This document shows, in pieces, positions 8,106-16,643 of a stretch of DNA of 64,000 nucleotides; within the stretch, counting starts at the first letter, position 1; every line of letters starts with the position of its first letter. The position numbers and the translations under genes are program-made. The DNA is from JACVRW01 sp963819635 (GTDB lineage Bacteria > Actinomycetota > Thermoleophilia > Solirubrobacterales > Thermoleophilaceae). The notes below the pieces were generated by a model. That model was given only the letters and a program-made list of their open reading frames with translations, was not told the DNA's origin and made no database searches. The stretch is from assembly GCA_963819635.1 (NCBI GenBank), contig CAWFWX010000012.1, forward strand, positions 62,001-126,000, in the 5' to 3' direction.

Positions 8106-8565
8106 CCAGCTGGAGGAAGTCCGAGATGGACATCGCGGTCAGGACCGACGCGCTGAAACGAGTGGCGCGCGGCGCGAACAGGAGCCCGATGTGGAACGCG
8201 CCGGAGGCCCACAGACCGAGGCAGTACGGGCACACGAGCAGCTCACCGAGCGCACGCCGCATGCCGCTTCCGCGCGGCCGCTCCTCGAGCTCCGCGGGAC
8301 CGCCCTTCCCCTCGAGCTCGGTGAACGGCGCCCGGACGAAGGCGGTGACCTTCTTCTTCGAGATGAGGCGGCTGAGCTGATAGCTCGCCGTGCCTATCAG
8401 GACGAGATCGCCTCCTTCGACGCGCTGGGGAAGGTCGCGGCCGGACCGCTTCGCCGCGGCCACGGCGCCCGCCATCGCGCCGTGGAACACCGCCGCGAAG
8501 ATCGCGTACGCGGCGAGCGGCGGCCGCTCCTGCTGGGGCGCATAGCCCTCGAGAGTGTCGGTCAC
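8059..8565 (-). CDS. DUF1360 membrane protein
   Basis: A 168-residue protein with hydrophobic segments at the N-terminus (A-Y-A-I-F-A-A-V-F-H-G) and C-terminal half, and the family pattern L-V-C-P-Y-C-L-G-L-W (~115-124), where the C-P-Y-C pair is the hallmark of DUF1360. Similar proteins are reported near spore or envelope genes; function unknown. The start overlaps the YihY-family stop (ATGA), so the two form an operon. The last ~20 residues are R/T/A-rich and overlap the convergent DUF2294 gene. Confidence 0.82.
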   Translation of the reverse strand: MTDTLEGYAPQQERPPLAAYAIFAAVFHGAMAGAVAAAKRSGRDLPQRVEGGDLVLIGTASYQLSRLISKKKVTAFVRAPFTELEGKGGPAELEERPRGSGMRRALGELLVCPYCLGLWASGAFHIGLLFAPRATRFSASVLTAMSISDFLQLASRARRTRTRRRGRA

Positions 8566-9521
8566 GCCTGGTTCCGCTGCTCCATCTTGCGCGTGTCGCG
8601 CGGCTCCGCGAACGGCTCCTTGTCCTCCGGCCGCATGCCGCCCTCGATCGCGCGCCCGCGCTCCAGCTCGGCGTTGAACTCAGCACCGAGCAGGATCACG
8701 ATGTTCGAGATCCAGAGCCAGACCAGGAAGACGACGACGCCGCCCAGCGCGCCATAGGTCTTGTTGTAGGAGCCGAAGTTCGAGACGTACAACGCGAACG
8801 CCCCCGAGGCGATCAGCCAGCCGACCACCGCCAGGATCCCGCCGGGCGAGACCCAGCGAAAGCCGGCTTGCTTGACGTTCGGCGCTGCCCAGTACAGGAG
8901 CGCGAACATGAAGCTCACGACCAGCAGCAACACCGGCCACTTGGCGATGTTCCACACGGTGACCGCCGTGCTGCCGAGGCCGATCACATCACCGACTCTC
9001 TCGGCCAGGCCGCCGGTCAGGACCACCGCGATCGTCGAGATCGCGAGCAGGGTGAGCAGCACGATCGTGAGTCCAACCCGGACCGGCAGCGTCTTCCAGA
9101 CCGGCCGGCCCTCCTCCATGTCGTAGATCGCGTTCGAGGCGCGCATGAAGGCGGCGACGTAGCCGGACGCGGACCAGAGGGCGCCCAGGAGGCCCACCAC
9201 GAACAGCACTCCGGCGGCGCCCTGGTCGCCCTGGAGGTTCTCGATGGCACTCGTGAAGATGTCCTTTGCCGGACCGGGCGCGACCGTCCCGAGGTTGTCG
9301 ATCAGCGGCTGGGTCGCCGACTCGCCGACGAGCCCGAGGATCGAGACCAGGACGATCAGCGCCGGGAAGATCGCCAGCACGCTGTAGTAGGTCAGCGCCG
9401 CGGCCCAGTCGGTCAGGTTGTCCTCCCTGAACTCTCGGACGGTGCGCTTGAGCGCCGCCCACCAGCCGCGGATCCCCAGGTCGCTGAGCTCGTCCGGAGC
9501 CCTGTCTCGCCTAAATCTCAT
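8562..9521 (-). CDS. YihY/BrkB family inner-membrane protein
   Basis: A 319-residue protein with about six transmembrane helices. The family-typical entry N-L-T-D-W-A-A-A-L-T-Y-Y-S-V-L-A-I-F-P-A-L (residues ~35-55) and later Y-G-A-L-G-G-V-V-V-F-L-V-W-L-W and L-G-A-E-F-N-A-E-L are present. Members were once misnamed RNase BN; their role is not settled (transport or membrane integrity). The tail after residue ~285 is charged and cytoplasmic. It is co-transcribed with the DUF1360 gene by ATGA overlap. Confidence 0.9.
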   Translation of the reverse strand: MRFRRDRAPDELSDLGIRGWWAALKRTVREFREDNLTDWAAALTYYSVLAIFPALIVLVSILGLVGESATQPLIDNLGTVAPGPAKDIFTSAIENLQGDQGAAGVLFVVGLLGALWSASGYVAAFMRASNAIYDMEEGRPVWKTLPVRVGLTIVLLTLLAISTIAVVLTGGLAERVGDVIGLGSTAVTVWNIAKWPVLLLVVSFMFALLYWAAPNVKQAGFRWVSPGGILAVVGWLIASGAFALYVSNFGSYNKTYGALGGVVVFLVWLWISNIVILLGAEFNAELERGRAIEGGMRPEDKEPFAEPRDTRKMEQRNQA

Positions 9522-9584
9522 CGCGCTCAGCGCCTACCCAACCCGCTCGGGTCTATGCACCAGCGCAGGTCCGCCGCTAAACGC

Positions 9585-10541
9585 TCAGGCTGCCTCTTCG
9601 ACCTGAGCGGGGGCGCGCAGGCGGCGACGGCGGTGGGCCAGCGTCGCCACCACGCGGTCCACACCCGCCCAGGCGGCGAAGGAGAGCCCTCCGAGCGTGC
9701 CCGTGACCGTCAGGAGCACTCCGGCGGCCGCCGCGGCGGCAACGCCCTGGCTGCCGAGGATCAGTACGGACGCCGCCGCCCCGACGGTCGGCCCGACCGG
9801 CAGCTGTCCCAGGGTCACGACCGCGATCAGGACGGCTGTCGCGTCGAGCAGCGAGGCGTCGACGCCGACCGCGTGAAGCAACATCCAGTTGCGCAGGATC
9901 TGCGCGAACACGGCCACCAGGACGAAGCCCACCACGCGGCTTCCGCGGTGCAGGTTCCGGAGCACCGCGAGCCCTCGCCAGAGGTCGCGGCCCTTTCGGA
10001 GCGCGAGGCGGCGCAGGCCGGCGCTGACGCCGCAGATGACCGCGACGCAGACGAGCGGCAGCCACCACGGGAGGCCCAGCGGCACGACGAGCGTGAACGA
10101 CGCCAGTGCGGCCAGCGTGGCCTCCACCGCGAGGATCGGGAACTCGGCCGCGATCAGCGTGGGCACCTCGGGGCAGGCGTTCGGGGACGAACGTCTGAGC
10201 GCCGCGATTCGCGCGGCCACTCCGAGCTGGCTGTTCAAGAGGCCGCCGAGCACCTGCATGCTCGAGGCGCGGTAGAGCACACGGCGCTCGACCGCTCCGC
10301 CCGCCTCCTCGATCGTCAGGTGCCAGGCCTCGCTGCGCGCGACGAGTGCGACGGCCTGGAGCAGCGCCGTCGCGACGATGACCCACCCCGAGACGCTCGA
10401 GAGCGCCTCGGTGAACTCCTCACGCTTCCCGGAGAGGAGCCACACCAGCAGGCCCGCGGTGATCAGCGAGCCGGCCACGGTCAGCAGCGCACGCCGGCGC
10501 CGGCCGAAATCGGTCAGCCGGCGAAAAACTGAAATGCGCAC
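9585..10541 (-). CDS. lysylphosphatidylglycerol synthase-like / YbhN-type membrane protein
   Basis: A 318-residue polytopic protein with ~7-8 hydrophobic helices, resembling the flippase-like transmembrane part of MprF/AglD/YbhN proteins (early L-V-W-L-L-S, then A-R-S-E-A-W-H-L-T, then P-V-G-P-T-V-G-A-A-A). It lacks the cytoplasmic lysyl-transferase domain, so lipid flipping or a related envelope function is more likely than aminoacylation. GTG start at 10541, with GAGGA just upstream. Confidence 0.7.
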   Translation of the reverse strand: MRISVFRRLTDFGRRRRALLTVAGSLITAGLLVWLLSGKREEFTEALSSVSGWVIVATALLQAVALVARSEAWHLTIEEAGGAVERRVLYRASSMQVLGGLLNSQLGVAARIAALRRSSPNACPEVPTLIAAEFPILAVEATLAALASFTLVVPLGLPWWLPLVCVAVICGVSAGLRRLALRKGRDLWRGLAVLRNLHRGSRVVGFVLVAVFAQILRNWMLLHAVGVDASLLDATAVLIAVVTLGQLPVGPTVGAAASVLILGSQGVAAAAAAGVLLTVTGTLGGLSFAAWAGVDRVVATLAHRRRRLRAPAQVEEAA

Positions 10542-10656
10542 CGTCCTCGCGGCTCCCAGGCCTGTTTCACCACAGGGGGCGAAGGGAGCACGACACCCGA
10601 CCGCGGAGACTGCCCACGCAAGGTTAGGGGCAATGCGCGTCTTTTGCCCGGCGCAT

Positions 10657-10854
10657 CTACTCCTGTCCGCGGCGGATCGACACCACGTGTGCGGCGTTCA
10701 CGCCGATGCGCTCGCCCTCGGGTGCCTCGTCCAGCCACGCGAGCGTTCCAGCGCTGCTCCGGGCCGCGTTCTCCAGTGCCTTTGCGACGTCCTCGAGCGG
10801 GCCGGTCACCTCGAGGGCCTCACCGGTGGCAAGTAGAAGCTTCGTTGTCGCCAC
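10657..10854 (-). CDS. small hypothetical protein
   Basis: A 65-residue protein starting GTG at 10854, without signal peptide or membrane helix. It alternates short beta-like and helical stretches (T-K-L-L-L-A-T-G-E-A-L-E-V-T, then V-A-K-A-L-E-N-A-A-R). The ending G-V-N-A-A-H-V-V-S-I-R is typical of a small beta/alpha domain that uses an H-V-V-S-I strand. No family recognised. It follows the cold-shock gene by 15 bases and may share its transcript. Confidence 0.6.
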   Translation of the reverse strand: MATTKLLLATGEALEVTGPLEDVAKALENAARSSAGTLAWLDEAPEGERIGVNAAHVVSIRRGQE

Positions 10855-10869
10855 CGGTGAGTAGCCCTC

Positions 10870-11073
10870 TCAGAGCGGCCGGACGTTGACGGCCTTCGGG
10901 CCCTTGTCGCTCGGCTGGCTGTCGTACTCGACCTTCGCGCCCTCAGCGAGCGACTTGAACCCGTCGCCCGCGATGCCCGTGTGGTGGACGAACAGATCCG
11001 CACCTGTCTCGTCCGGCGTCACGAAGCCGAAGCCCTTGTCGTCGTTGAACCACTTCACGGTACCGGTTGCCAC
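10870..11073 (-). CDS. cold-shock domain protein (CspA family)
   Basis: A 67-residue single OB-fold protein. RNP1 (K-G-F-G-F-V-T-P) and RNP2 (L-F-V-H-H) are complete and the start V-A-T-G-T-V-K-W-F-N is classic. I chose GTG at 11073 rather than an ATG ten codons upstream because AGGAG lies 4-8 bases before this GTG and the family begins here. Such proteins bind single-stranded RNA/DNA and melt RNA structure, not only in the cold. Confidence 0.95.
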   Translation of the reverse strand: MATGTVKWFNDDKGFGFVTPDETGADLFVHHTGIAGDGFKSLAEGAKVEYDSQPSDKGPKAVNVRPL

Positions 11074-11110
11074 TGCTCTCCTCTGGTAGGTGTGCCGGCC
11101 CAAGACTACG

Positions 11111-11998
11111 TCAGTCGAGCATCGACGTGACCCGGCGCCGCGCGCGCGAGATGCCTCGCGCGTAGGAGGAGATGTCGGCCCAGGGGTCCCCCTTCGCGCC
11201 GAGGCGCCTCAGCACGCTCCTGATCGTCCAGCGGTCGGAGCGCAGCTTCGAGTCGGACAGCTCGGCCCATTCGATGGGTGTGGCCACCGGTGCGCCGGGA
11301 CGCGGCCGCACGGCGTAGGGCGGCACAGCGGTCTGGGCGTAGGTGTTGCGCGCCGTGTCCACGAGGATGCGGCCGTCGCGCTTCTCCTTGCGCCACTCGG
11401 TGGTGAGCTGATCGTCGTGGCGCTGTGCCAGCACCCGAGCCACGTCCCGCGCAAACGCCCGCACCTCGTCGTGGCGCGCGCGGCGCCGCAGCGGGATCCA
11501 GACGTGGATTCCCTTCGAGCCGGTGACCTGCGCGAACGGCGTGAAGCCGAGCTCGCTCAGCAGCTCGCCCGTCTGGCGGGCGGCGCGGCGCACCGCGCCG
11601 AAGTCGCTCCCGGGCGGCGGGTCGAGGTCGAACACCATGCGGTCTGGCTGCCAGAGCCTGTCGGCGCGTGAGAGCCAGACGTGGGGAGTGATCGTGTTCT
11701 GGCCCACGAGGTAGACGAGCGCATCGGCGTCGCATACGTAGACGTGCGTAACGGTGCCGCCGGACTTCGGCACCTCAACGCGGCGCAGCCAGCGCGGGAA
11801 GTAGTCCGGCACGTCCTTGTGGAAGAAGCCCTTGCTCCCGATGCCGTCGGGGAAGCGCTGCATGCTGATCGGCCGGAACGCGACGTGCGGCAGCATCCAC
11901 TCGGAGACGCGCTCGTAGTAGGTCGCGAGGTCCTCCTTCGTGATGCCGTCCTCCGGGAACAGCACCTTGTCCGGGTGCGTGATCTCGACCGTTCTCAG
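11111..11998 (-). CDS. ligD: LigD-type DNA polymerase/primase domain protein
   Basis: A ~295-residue archaeo-eukaryotic primase-type domain as in the polymerase part of LigD, used in non-homologous end joining to fill gaps. It opens with E-I-T-H-P-D-K-V-L-F-P and carries the catalytic F-D-L-D-P-P and T-G-S-K-G-I-H-V-W-I-P-L motifs. The only start in frame near the domain beginning is a CTG at 11998 that overlaps the ligase stop as CTGA and has GGGAGG eight bases upstream, so I propose a CTG start. The alternative is a fused LigD with an additional frame change. Third gene of a split PE-ligase-polymerase operon. Confidence 0.8.
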   Translation of the reverse strand: MRTVEITHPDKVLFPEDGITKEDLATYYERVSEWMLPHVAFRPISMQRFPDGIGSKGFFHKDVPDYFPRWLRRVEVPKSGGTVTHVYVCDADALVYLVGQNTITPHVWLSRADRLWQPDRMVFDLDPPPGSDFGAVRRAARQTGELLSELGFTPFAQVTGSKGIHVWIPLRRRARHDEVRAFARDVARVLAQRHDDQLTTEWRKEKRDGRILVDTARNTYAQTAVPPYAVRPRPGAPVATPIEWAELSDSKLRSDRWTIRSVLRRLGAKGDPWADISSYARGISRARRRVTSMLD

Positions 11999-12907
11999 GA
12001 CGGCACCTCCCGCACGACCTCGCTCGCCGGCTTGTCGTCGCGCAGCCCCAGGTAGCGCGGGTGGCGCAGGCGGCCGTCGCGCGTCCACTCGGCGAAGGCG
12101 ACCTGAGCCACGAGCTCGGGCCGCACCCAGCGCGTCCCGGGCGGGATCGGCTTGAAGGGCTCGAACGGAGACTCGTCCTGCTCGAGCTCGCGCAGCCGCG
12201 CGCCGAGCTCGCGGAGCACCGCCTGGTCGAAGCCCGTCCCAACCTTGCCGGCGTAGCGCAGCGCCCCCTTCTCGTTGTAGCCCACCAGCAGCGCGCCGAA
12301 GTCGGTGCGCGATCCCTTCGGCGCGGTGAAGCCGCCGATCACGAGCTCCTGCTCGGCGTGGCACTTCAGCTTGAGCCAGTCGCGCGAGCGCTTGCCGCGT
12401 GTACGGACTGTCCGCCCGCTTGGCGATCACGCCCTCGAGACCCTTGCGGCACGCCTCCCGGAACAGCTCCTCGCCGTTCTCGCCCCTCCGGTGCGGGTTG
12501 AAGCGGATCGGGCCCTCGAACCGAACCGCCCGCCGCAGGCGCGCCTTGCGCTCGCGCAACGGCAGCGGGCGGAGGTCCTCGTCGTTCAGGCGCACGAGGT
12601 CGAACACGTAATAGAAGACCGGCACGCGCTCGCGGTGGCGCCGCTGGAGGCGCTCGAAGCTCGTGATGCCGCCGCGGAAGGCCACGATCTCGCCGTCGAG
12701 GATGAAGTCCTCGGCGGGCTCGCGCTCGAGCGCCTCGGCGATCTCCGGGAACTGGTCGTTCATCCGGTGCGCCGTCCGCGACATAAGGCTCACGCCGGAG
12801 CGGTCCTTGATGCCGATGCAGCGGATGCCGTCGAGCTTGCGCTCGAAGATCCAGCGCGGATCGGAGAACGGCGTGTCCGAGAGCACCGCCTTCATAGCCT
12901 CGATCAC
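11995..12907 (-). pseudogene. ATP-dependent DNA ligase (LigD/LigC type), frameshifted
   Basis: The GTG at 12907 overlaps the upstream stop (GTGA). Ligase motif I is E-R-K-L-D-G-I-R (lysine adenylated), with F-D-L-V and E-G-V-I-A-K-R-A-D-S-P-Y-T following. The frame is then lost near 12394-12400; the rest continues in another frame with motif V (W-L-K-L-K-C), the OB-fold region (V-I-G-G-F-T-A-P-K-G-S-R) and a stop at 11995. Restoring two bases (CG) in the CGCG stretch would rejoin both halves into one ~305-residue ligase. Either a two-base deletion or a sequencing error; function would be end sealing. Confidence 0.8.
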
Positions 12908-13367
12908 TCCGCGAGCTCCTCGATTGTGCGGCCGCTCACCACCGACTCGGGTCGCTCGGCCACCGGGTCGCCGCCCTCCGCCTCCTCGTCGCGGCGCTTC
13001 ACGAGCAGCCAGCGCCGGCCGTCGATCCTGCGCAGCGACCAACCGCCGTGGAGCTTCTCTCCGTCCAGGCGAAAGGACGCGTGCCCCGCCTCGAGCGCCT
13101 CCTCCATCGACTCCTCGCGCAGGTTCTCGTAGATGCCGCGGTCCCAGACGATCACGCGCCCGGCACCGTACTCGCCGTTCGGGATCACGCCCTCGAAGTC
13201 GCCCCAGGACAGCGAGTGGTCGTCGACCGCCATGGCGAGCCGCTTGTCGCGCGGGTCGAGCGATGGGCCCTTCGGGACGGCCCAGGACTTGAACGCCCCT
13301 CGACCTCCAGGCGGAAGTCGAAGTGCTTGCTGGTCGCGTGGTGCTGCTGGATCACGTAGCGCGGCAT
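12904..13367 (-). pseudogene. LigD-type 3'-phosphoesterase, frameshifted
   Basis: The N-terminus M-P-R-Y-V-I-Q-Q-H-H-A-T-S-K-H-F-D-F-R-L is the classic start of the LigD phosphoesterase domain (catalytic His and Asp). At 13296-13299 a run of four G (coding strand) should be five; after it the protein continues in another frame with S-W-A-V-P-K-G-P-S, G-D-F-E-G-V-I-P-N-G-E-Y-G-A-G and W-L-L-V-K-R. One missing base in a homopolymer is a typical sequencing error but could be real. The intact protein would be 154 residues and trim 3' ends before joining. ATG follows the cation-efflux stop directly (TGAATG). Confidence 0.8.
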
Positions 13368-14279
13368 TCACACCTCGCTTCCCCGCTGGAGCGGCTCGAT
13401 AGTCAGCGGACCCTCGTGGCGGGTCTCGACCTGGAGCGTCGAGTGCGTCACGCCGAAGCGCTCGCGCAGGAGCTCCGCGAGCTCGCGGCGGTGCGCCTGG
13501 GTGTCGCAGCCCGCGCGCACGGTCACGTGGGCGGAGATGGCGGGGAAGCCCGAGGTGACCTCCCAGACGTGCAGGTCGTGCACCTCGACGACGTGTTTCT
13601 GGGCGGCGAGCACCCTGCCGATCTCCTCGGGGTCGAGATCGCGCGGCGAGGCTTCGAGCAGGATGCGCCCCGAGTCGCGCAGGAGGCCGTAGCCCGAGCG
13701 CAGCATCAGCGCGGCCACCACCAGCGCCGCGATGCCGTCCGCGCGCCCGTAGCCGGTGGCGAGCACCACCGCGCCGGCGACTGCGGTCGCCATGAACGCG
13801 AACAGGTCGGTCAGGACGTGCTGGAACGCCCCCTCCACGTTGAGGCTGCGGCGCTCGGCCCCGGCGAGGACGAGCGTCGCGGCGAGGTTCACGGCGATGC
13901 CCACGAGAGCCACGACGAGAACCACGAGGCCCTCGACGTCGGGCGGGTTGGCGATCCGGCCGATGCCCTCGATCACGATCACGATCGCGAGGGCGACGAG
14001 CGTGGCGCCGTTCAGCTGAGCGGACAGGATCTCGGCTCGCCGGAAGCCGAACGTGAAGACCCCCTGCGCCGGCCGGCGCGCGAGACCCGCGGCGAACAGC
14101 GCGAGCGCGATCGCCCCGGCGTCGGTGAGCATGTGCGCGGCGTCTGACAGCAGCGCGAGCGAGTCGGCCAGGATGCCGGCCACGACCTCGACTGCCATGA
14201 ACCCGAGGATCAGGCCCAGCGCGAGCTTCAGCCGCCGGGTGTCGTCCGTGTGGACGTGCGTATGGCCGTGGGCGTGCAT
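13368..14279 (-). CDS. cation diffusion facilitator (Zn/Co/Cd efflux)
   Basis: A 303-residue CDF protein. It begins with a histidine-rich metal-binding stretch (M-H-A-H-G-H-T-H-V-H-T), then six helices including the H-x3-D site D-S-L-A-L-L-S-D-A-A-H-M-L-T-D (helix 2) and the matching H-V-L-T-D-L-F-A-F (helix 5). A cytoplasmic domain with V-H-D-L-H-V-W-E-V follows. It probably exchanges Zn2+ for protons. It is the first gene of the unit that continues into the split LigD genes, an unexpected partner. Confidence 0.93.
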   Translation of the reverse strand: MHAHGHTHVHTDDTRRLKLALGLILGFMAVEVVAGILADSLALLSDAAHMLTDAGAIALALFAAGLARRPAQGVFTFGFRRAEILSAQLNGATLVALAIVIVIEGIGRIANPPDVEGLVVLVVALVGIAVNLAATLVLAGAERRSLNVEGAFQHVLTDLFAFMATAVAGAVVLATGYGRADGIAALVVAALMLRSGYGLLRDSGRILLEASPRDLDPEEIGRVLAAQKHVVEVHDLHVWEVTSGFPAISAHVTVRAGCDTQAHRRELAELLRERFGVTHSTLQVETRHEGPLTIEPLQRGSEV

Positions 14280-14317
14280 GGCCCATGGTGAGCATAGGCG
14301 GGTGGCCGCCGACGCCG

Positions 14318-14422
14318 GCGAACGACGGCATTGAGGAGAGGGACTGTCCTGCCTAAGGGCCCTATATGGGCCACAAAGCAGGACAGCCCGCCGGGAAATC
14401 GCCTCCTTCACCGCTGCCGTTG
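14318..14422. repeat. structured palindromic element, copy A
   Basis: A nested inverted-repeat structure fills the 175-base gap between the CDF gene and the next gene. From outside in: CGACGGCA (14323-14330) pairs with TGCCGTTG (14415-14422); GGG-A-CTGTCCTGC (14340-14352) with GCAGGACAG-CCC (14378-14389), one bulged A; GGCCC with GGGCC around the loop TATAT (14363-14367). The left flank (14318-14336) matches 18 of 19 bases in copy B at 42874, while the stems differ in sequence but keep pairing. Confidence 0.6.
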
Positions 14423-14454
14423 CCGTTGCGGAAGCCGCGCGGCCTGGGAGTTGG

Positions 14455-15162
14455 CTACGGCGACGTCGGTGACTGCGGCACCGGCGCGGCCGGCGGCGTT
14501 TCCGACGGCGGCGGCACGGGGGCGGTGTCGGACGGCGGCTGCTCGTCGGGAGCCGGCTCGGTGGTCGTCGGCTGGTCGGTCGGAGTGGTCTGCTGCTGCT
14601 CCTCCGGTCGCTGCTGCTGGTCCGGCTTCGCGTCCTGGGTCTTGTCCTCCTGGGACGACTTGTCCTTGCTGGCGCTGCTGTTGCTGAACAGGGTGGAGCG
14701 GCCCGAGCCCTTGCCCACCGAGCCGCCGCTCACCAGGTCCACGGTCGTGAGCGCGGCTATGCCAATTGCGAAGGCGATCGCCGCCGTGGCCGCCACGGTG
14801 CCGATCGCGATGCGGCGCTTCGTGAGCATCGTCGTGCGCGGGCCCGACTGTCTGTAGACGCGCACCGGTCCTGCGGTCCCGCTCACGGTGGTCGGCTCGC
14901 GCCGGGTCGGCGTGGCGGCCTGGGTTGCAGGCATCTCGCTCTCGCTCGTCCACGCGCGTGCGATGCGCTCGGTCGGGCGGTGCATCGCCTCGCTGATCAG
15001 GGCCACGAGGACAGGGGTGAGCGCCGCCGCGATCCATGTGCCGGCGATCCAAAGCTGCGAGGTGACGGCCGCCGCCGAGGCCGACGCGACGCTTGCGATC
15101 GTCAGCGTCCGCGTGTTGAGGCGGCGCTCCTCCTCGCGCTCGGCTGAGCTTGCGGGAGGCAT
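14455..15162 (-). CDS. two-helix membrane protein with Pro/Thr/Gln-rich tail
   Basis: About 235 residues. A first hydrophobic region (T-I-A-S-V-A-S-A-S-A-A-A-V-T-S and W-I-A-G-T-W-I-A-A-A-L-T-P-V-L-V-A-L-I) is followed by a charged loop, a second helix (I-A-I-G-T-V-A-A-T-A-A-I-A-F-A-I-G-I), then a long tail rich in Q, T, P, E and D. The tail reads like a disordered linker outside the membrane. No known domain. I place the start at ATG 15162; an ATG at 15186 is possible and would share the palindrome CATG with the divergent oxidase start. Confidence 0.6.
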   Translation of the reverse strand: MPPASSAEREEERRLNTRTLTIASVASASAAAVTSQLWIAGTWIAAALTPVLVALISEAMHRPTERIARAWTSESEMPATQAATPTRREPTTVSGTAGPVRVYRQSGPRTTMLTKRRIAIGTVAATAAIAFAIGIAALTTVDLVSGGSVGKGSGRSTLFSNSSASKDKSSQEDKTQDAKPDQQQRPEEQQQTTPTDQPTTTEPAPDEQPPSDTAPVPPPSETPPAAPVPQSPTSP

Positions 15163-15184
15163 GCGAAGGGGGCAGGGTAGCGAC

Positions 15185-16540
15185 ATGCAGGAAGCGGACG
15201 CGGACGTCGTCGTGGTCGGGGCGGGCCTGGCGGGCCTGGCCGCCGCCCGCGCGCTCACGGCAGCGGGCTCCTCGGTCGTTGTGCTCGAGGCGCGCGACCG
15301 CGTGGGCGGCAGGGTCGAGAACCGGGACATCGGCGACGGCAAGGTCGTGGAGGTCGGCGGCCAGTGGATCGGGCCGACGCAGGACCGCCTCGCGGCGCTG
15401 GCCCGGGAGCTCGGCGTCGACACGTTCCCGACTCACGCCGCGGGCGAGAACCTCATCGAGTACGAGGGCGCGGTCCGGCGCTTCCGGGGCACGATCCCTC
15501 GGATCAACCCGGCGGTCCTCGTCGACGTCCAGCAGGCGCAGATGCGCCTCAACCGGCTCGCCCGCCGCGTCCCGCTCGACGCGCCCTGGGAGACGCCCAA
15601 CGCGAGACGGCTGGACGGCCAGACGGCGGCGACCTGGATGCGCCGAAACCTCGTCACGAGGTCCGGCCGGATGTTGCTCGGGCTCGCCGTCGAGGCGGTG
15701 TGGGCGGCGCAGCCCGAGGACATGTCGCTGCTCCACGTGCTCTTCTACATCCACTCCGCGGGCAGCCTCGACCTCCTCTTCGACACTGAGGGCGGCGCCC
15801 AGCAGGACCGCTTCGTCGGCGGCTCCCAGCGCGTCCCGCTGCGCATGGCGGAGGCGCTCGGCGAGGAGCGCGTCGTGCGATCGGCGCCGGTGCGCCGCAT
15901 CGAGCACGGGCCCTCCGGGGTGACGGTTCACGCCGACGCCGCGGTCGCCCGCGGACGCCGTGCGATCCTCGCCATCGCGCCCACGCTGGCGGGCCGGATC
16001 GCGTACGACCCGCCGCTGCCGGGCTACCGCGACCAGCTCACCCAGCGGATGCCGCTGGGCACGGTCGCGAAGTGCATGGCGGTCTACGGCGAGCCGTTCT
16101 GGCGCTCGGAGGGGCTCTCGGGCGAGGGCATGAGCGACCGCGGGCCGGTACGGCTGATGTTCGACAACTCGCCGCCCGACGGGTCGCCCGGCGTGCTGCT
16201 CGGCTTCCTCGAGGGCCGCAACGCGCGCGAGTTCGGGCGCCTGCGTCCCGAGGAGCGCCGCACGGCCGTGATCGACTGCTTCGCGCGCCTGTTCGGGCCG
16301 CGCGCCGCCACGCCGGACGAGTACATAGAGCGCCTCTGGGCCGAGGAGGAATGGACGCGCGGCTGCTACGGCTGCCATATGCCGACGGGCGCCTGGACGA
16401 GCTACGGCCCCGCGCTGCGCGCACCCATCGGGCCGCTGCACTGGGCCGGCGCCGAGTACGCGCAGGTCTGGAACGGCTACATGGAGGGCGCGGTGCGCTC
16501 GGGTGAGGCCACGGCCGCGCAGGTGGTCGAGCTCCTGTAG
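15185..16540 (+). CDS. flavin-containing amine oxidase
   Basis: A 451-residue FAD-dependent oxidase of the MAO/putrescine-oxidase family. Residues 8-33 form the dinucleotide-binding fold (V-V-V-V-G-A-G-L-A-G-L), followed by E-A-R-D-R-V-G-G-R and G-G-Q-W-I-G. Near the C-terminus R-G-C-Y-G (Cys394) matches the position at which monoamine oxidases attach FAD covalently, and W-A-G-A-E-Y ends the FAD site. It likely oxidises primary amines to aldehydes with release of H2O2 and ammonia; substrate unknown. No transporter or aldehyde dehydrogenase gene is adjacent. Confidence 0.9.
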   Translation: MQEADADVVVVGAGLAGLAAARALTAAGSSVVVLEARDRVGGRVENRDIGDGKVVEVGGQWIGPTQDRLAALARELGVDTFPTHAAGENLIEYEGAVRRFRGTIPRINPAVLVDVQQAQMRLNRLARRVPLDAPWETPNARRLDGQTAATWMRRNLVTRSGRMLLGLAVEAVWAAQPEDMSLLHVLFYIHSAGSLDLLFDTEGGAQQDRFVGGSQRVPLRMAEALGEERVVRSAPVRRIEHGPSGVTVHADAAVARGRRAILAIAPTLAGRIAYDPPLPGYRDQLTQRMPLGTVAKCMAVYGEPFWRSEGLSGEGMSDRGPVRLMFDNSPPDGSPGVLLGFLEGRNAREFGRLRPEERRTAVIDCFARLFGPRAATPDEYIERLWAEEEWTRGCYGCHMPTGAWTSYGPALRAPIGPLHWAGAEYAQVWNGYMEGAVRSGEATAAQVVELL

Positions 16541-16643
16541 CCGAGCGGTCCGTTAAGCGCCGATTGCGCCGCCGCCGATCGGAGTAGTTCCCGGGTGCGT
16601 CGGGTAACGCCGATGTGAACGTGCCCGAGTAGGAGGGAACTCG

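Noticed and set aside
8868..10532. A 554-residue + strand open frame opposite the YihY and YbhN-like genes
   Set aside because: Composition is typical of antisense to membrane proteins; no start signal or domain.
14408..16441. A 677-residue minus-strand open frame opposite the amine oxidase
   Set aside because: The amine oxidase on the + strand has all FAD motifs; the other frame is low-complexity.
16541..16643. LacI-type operator before the sugar-binding gene
   Set aside because: The gap has GC-rich inverted bits but no convincing symmetrical operator, and no LacI-family gene lies in the window.
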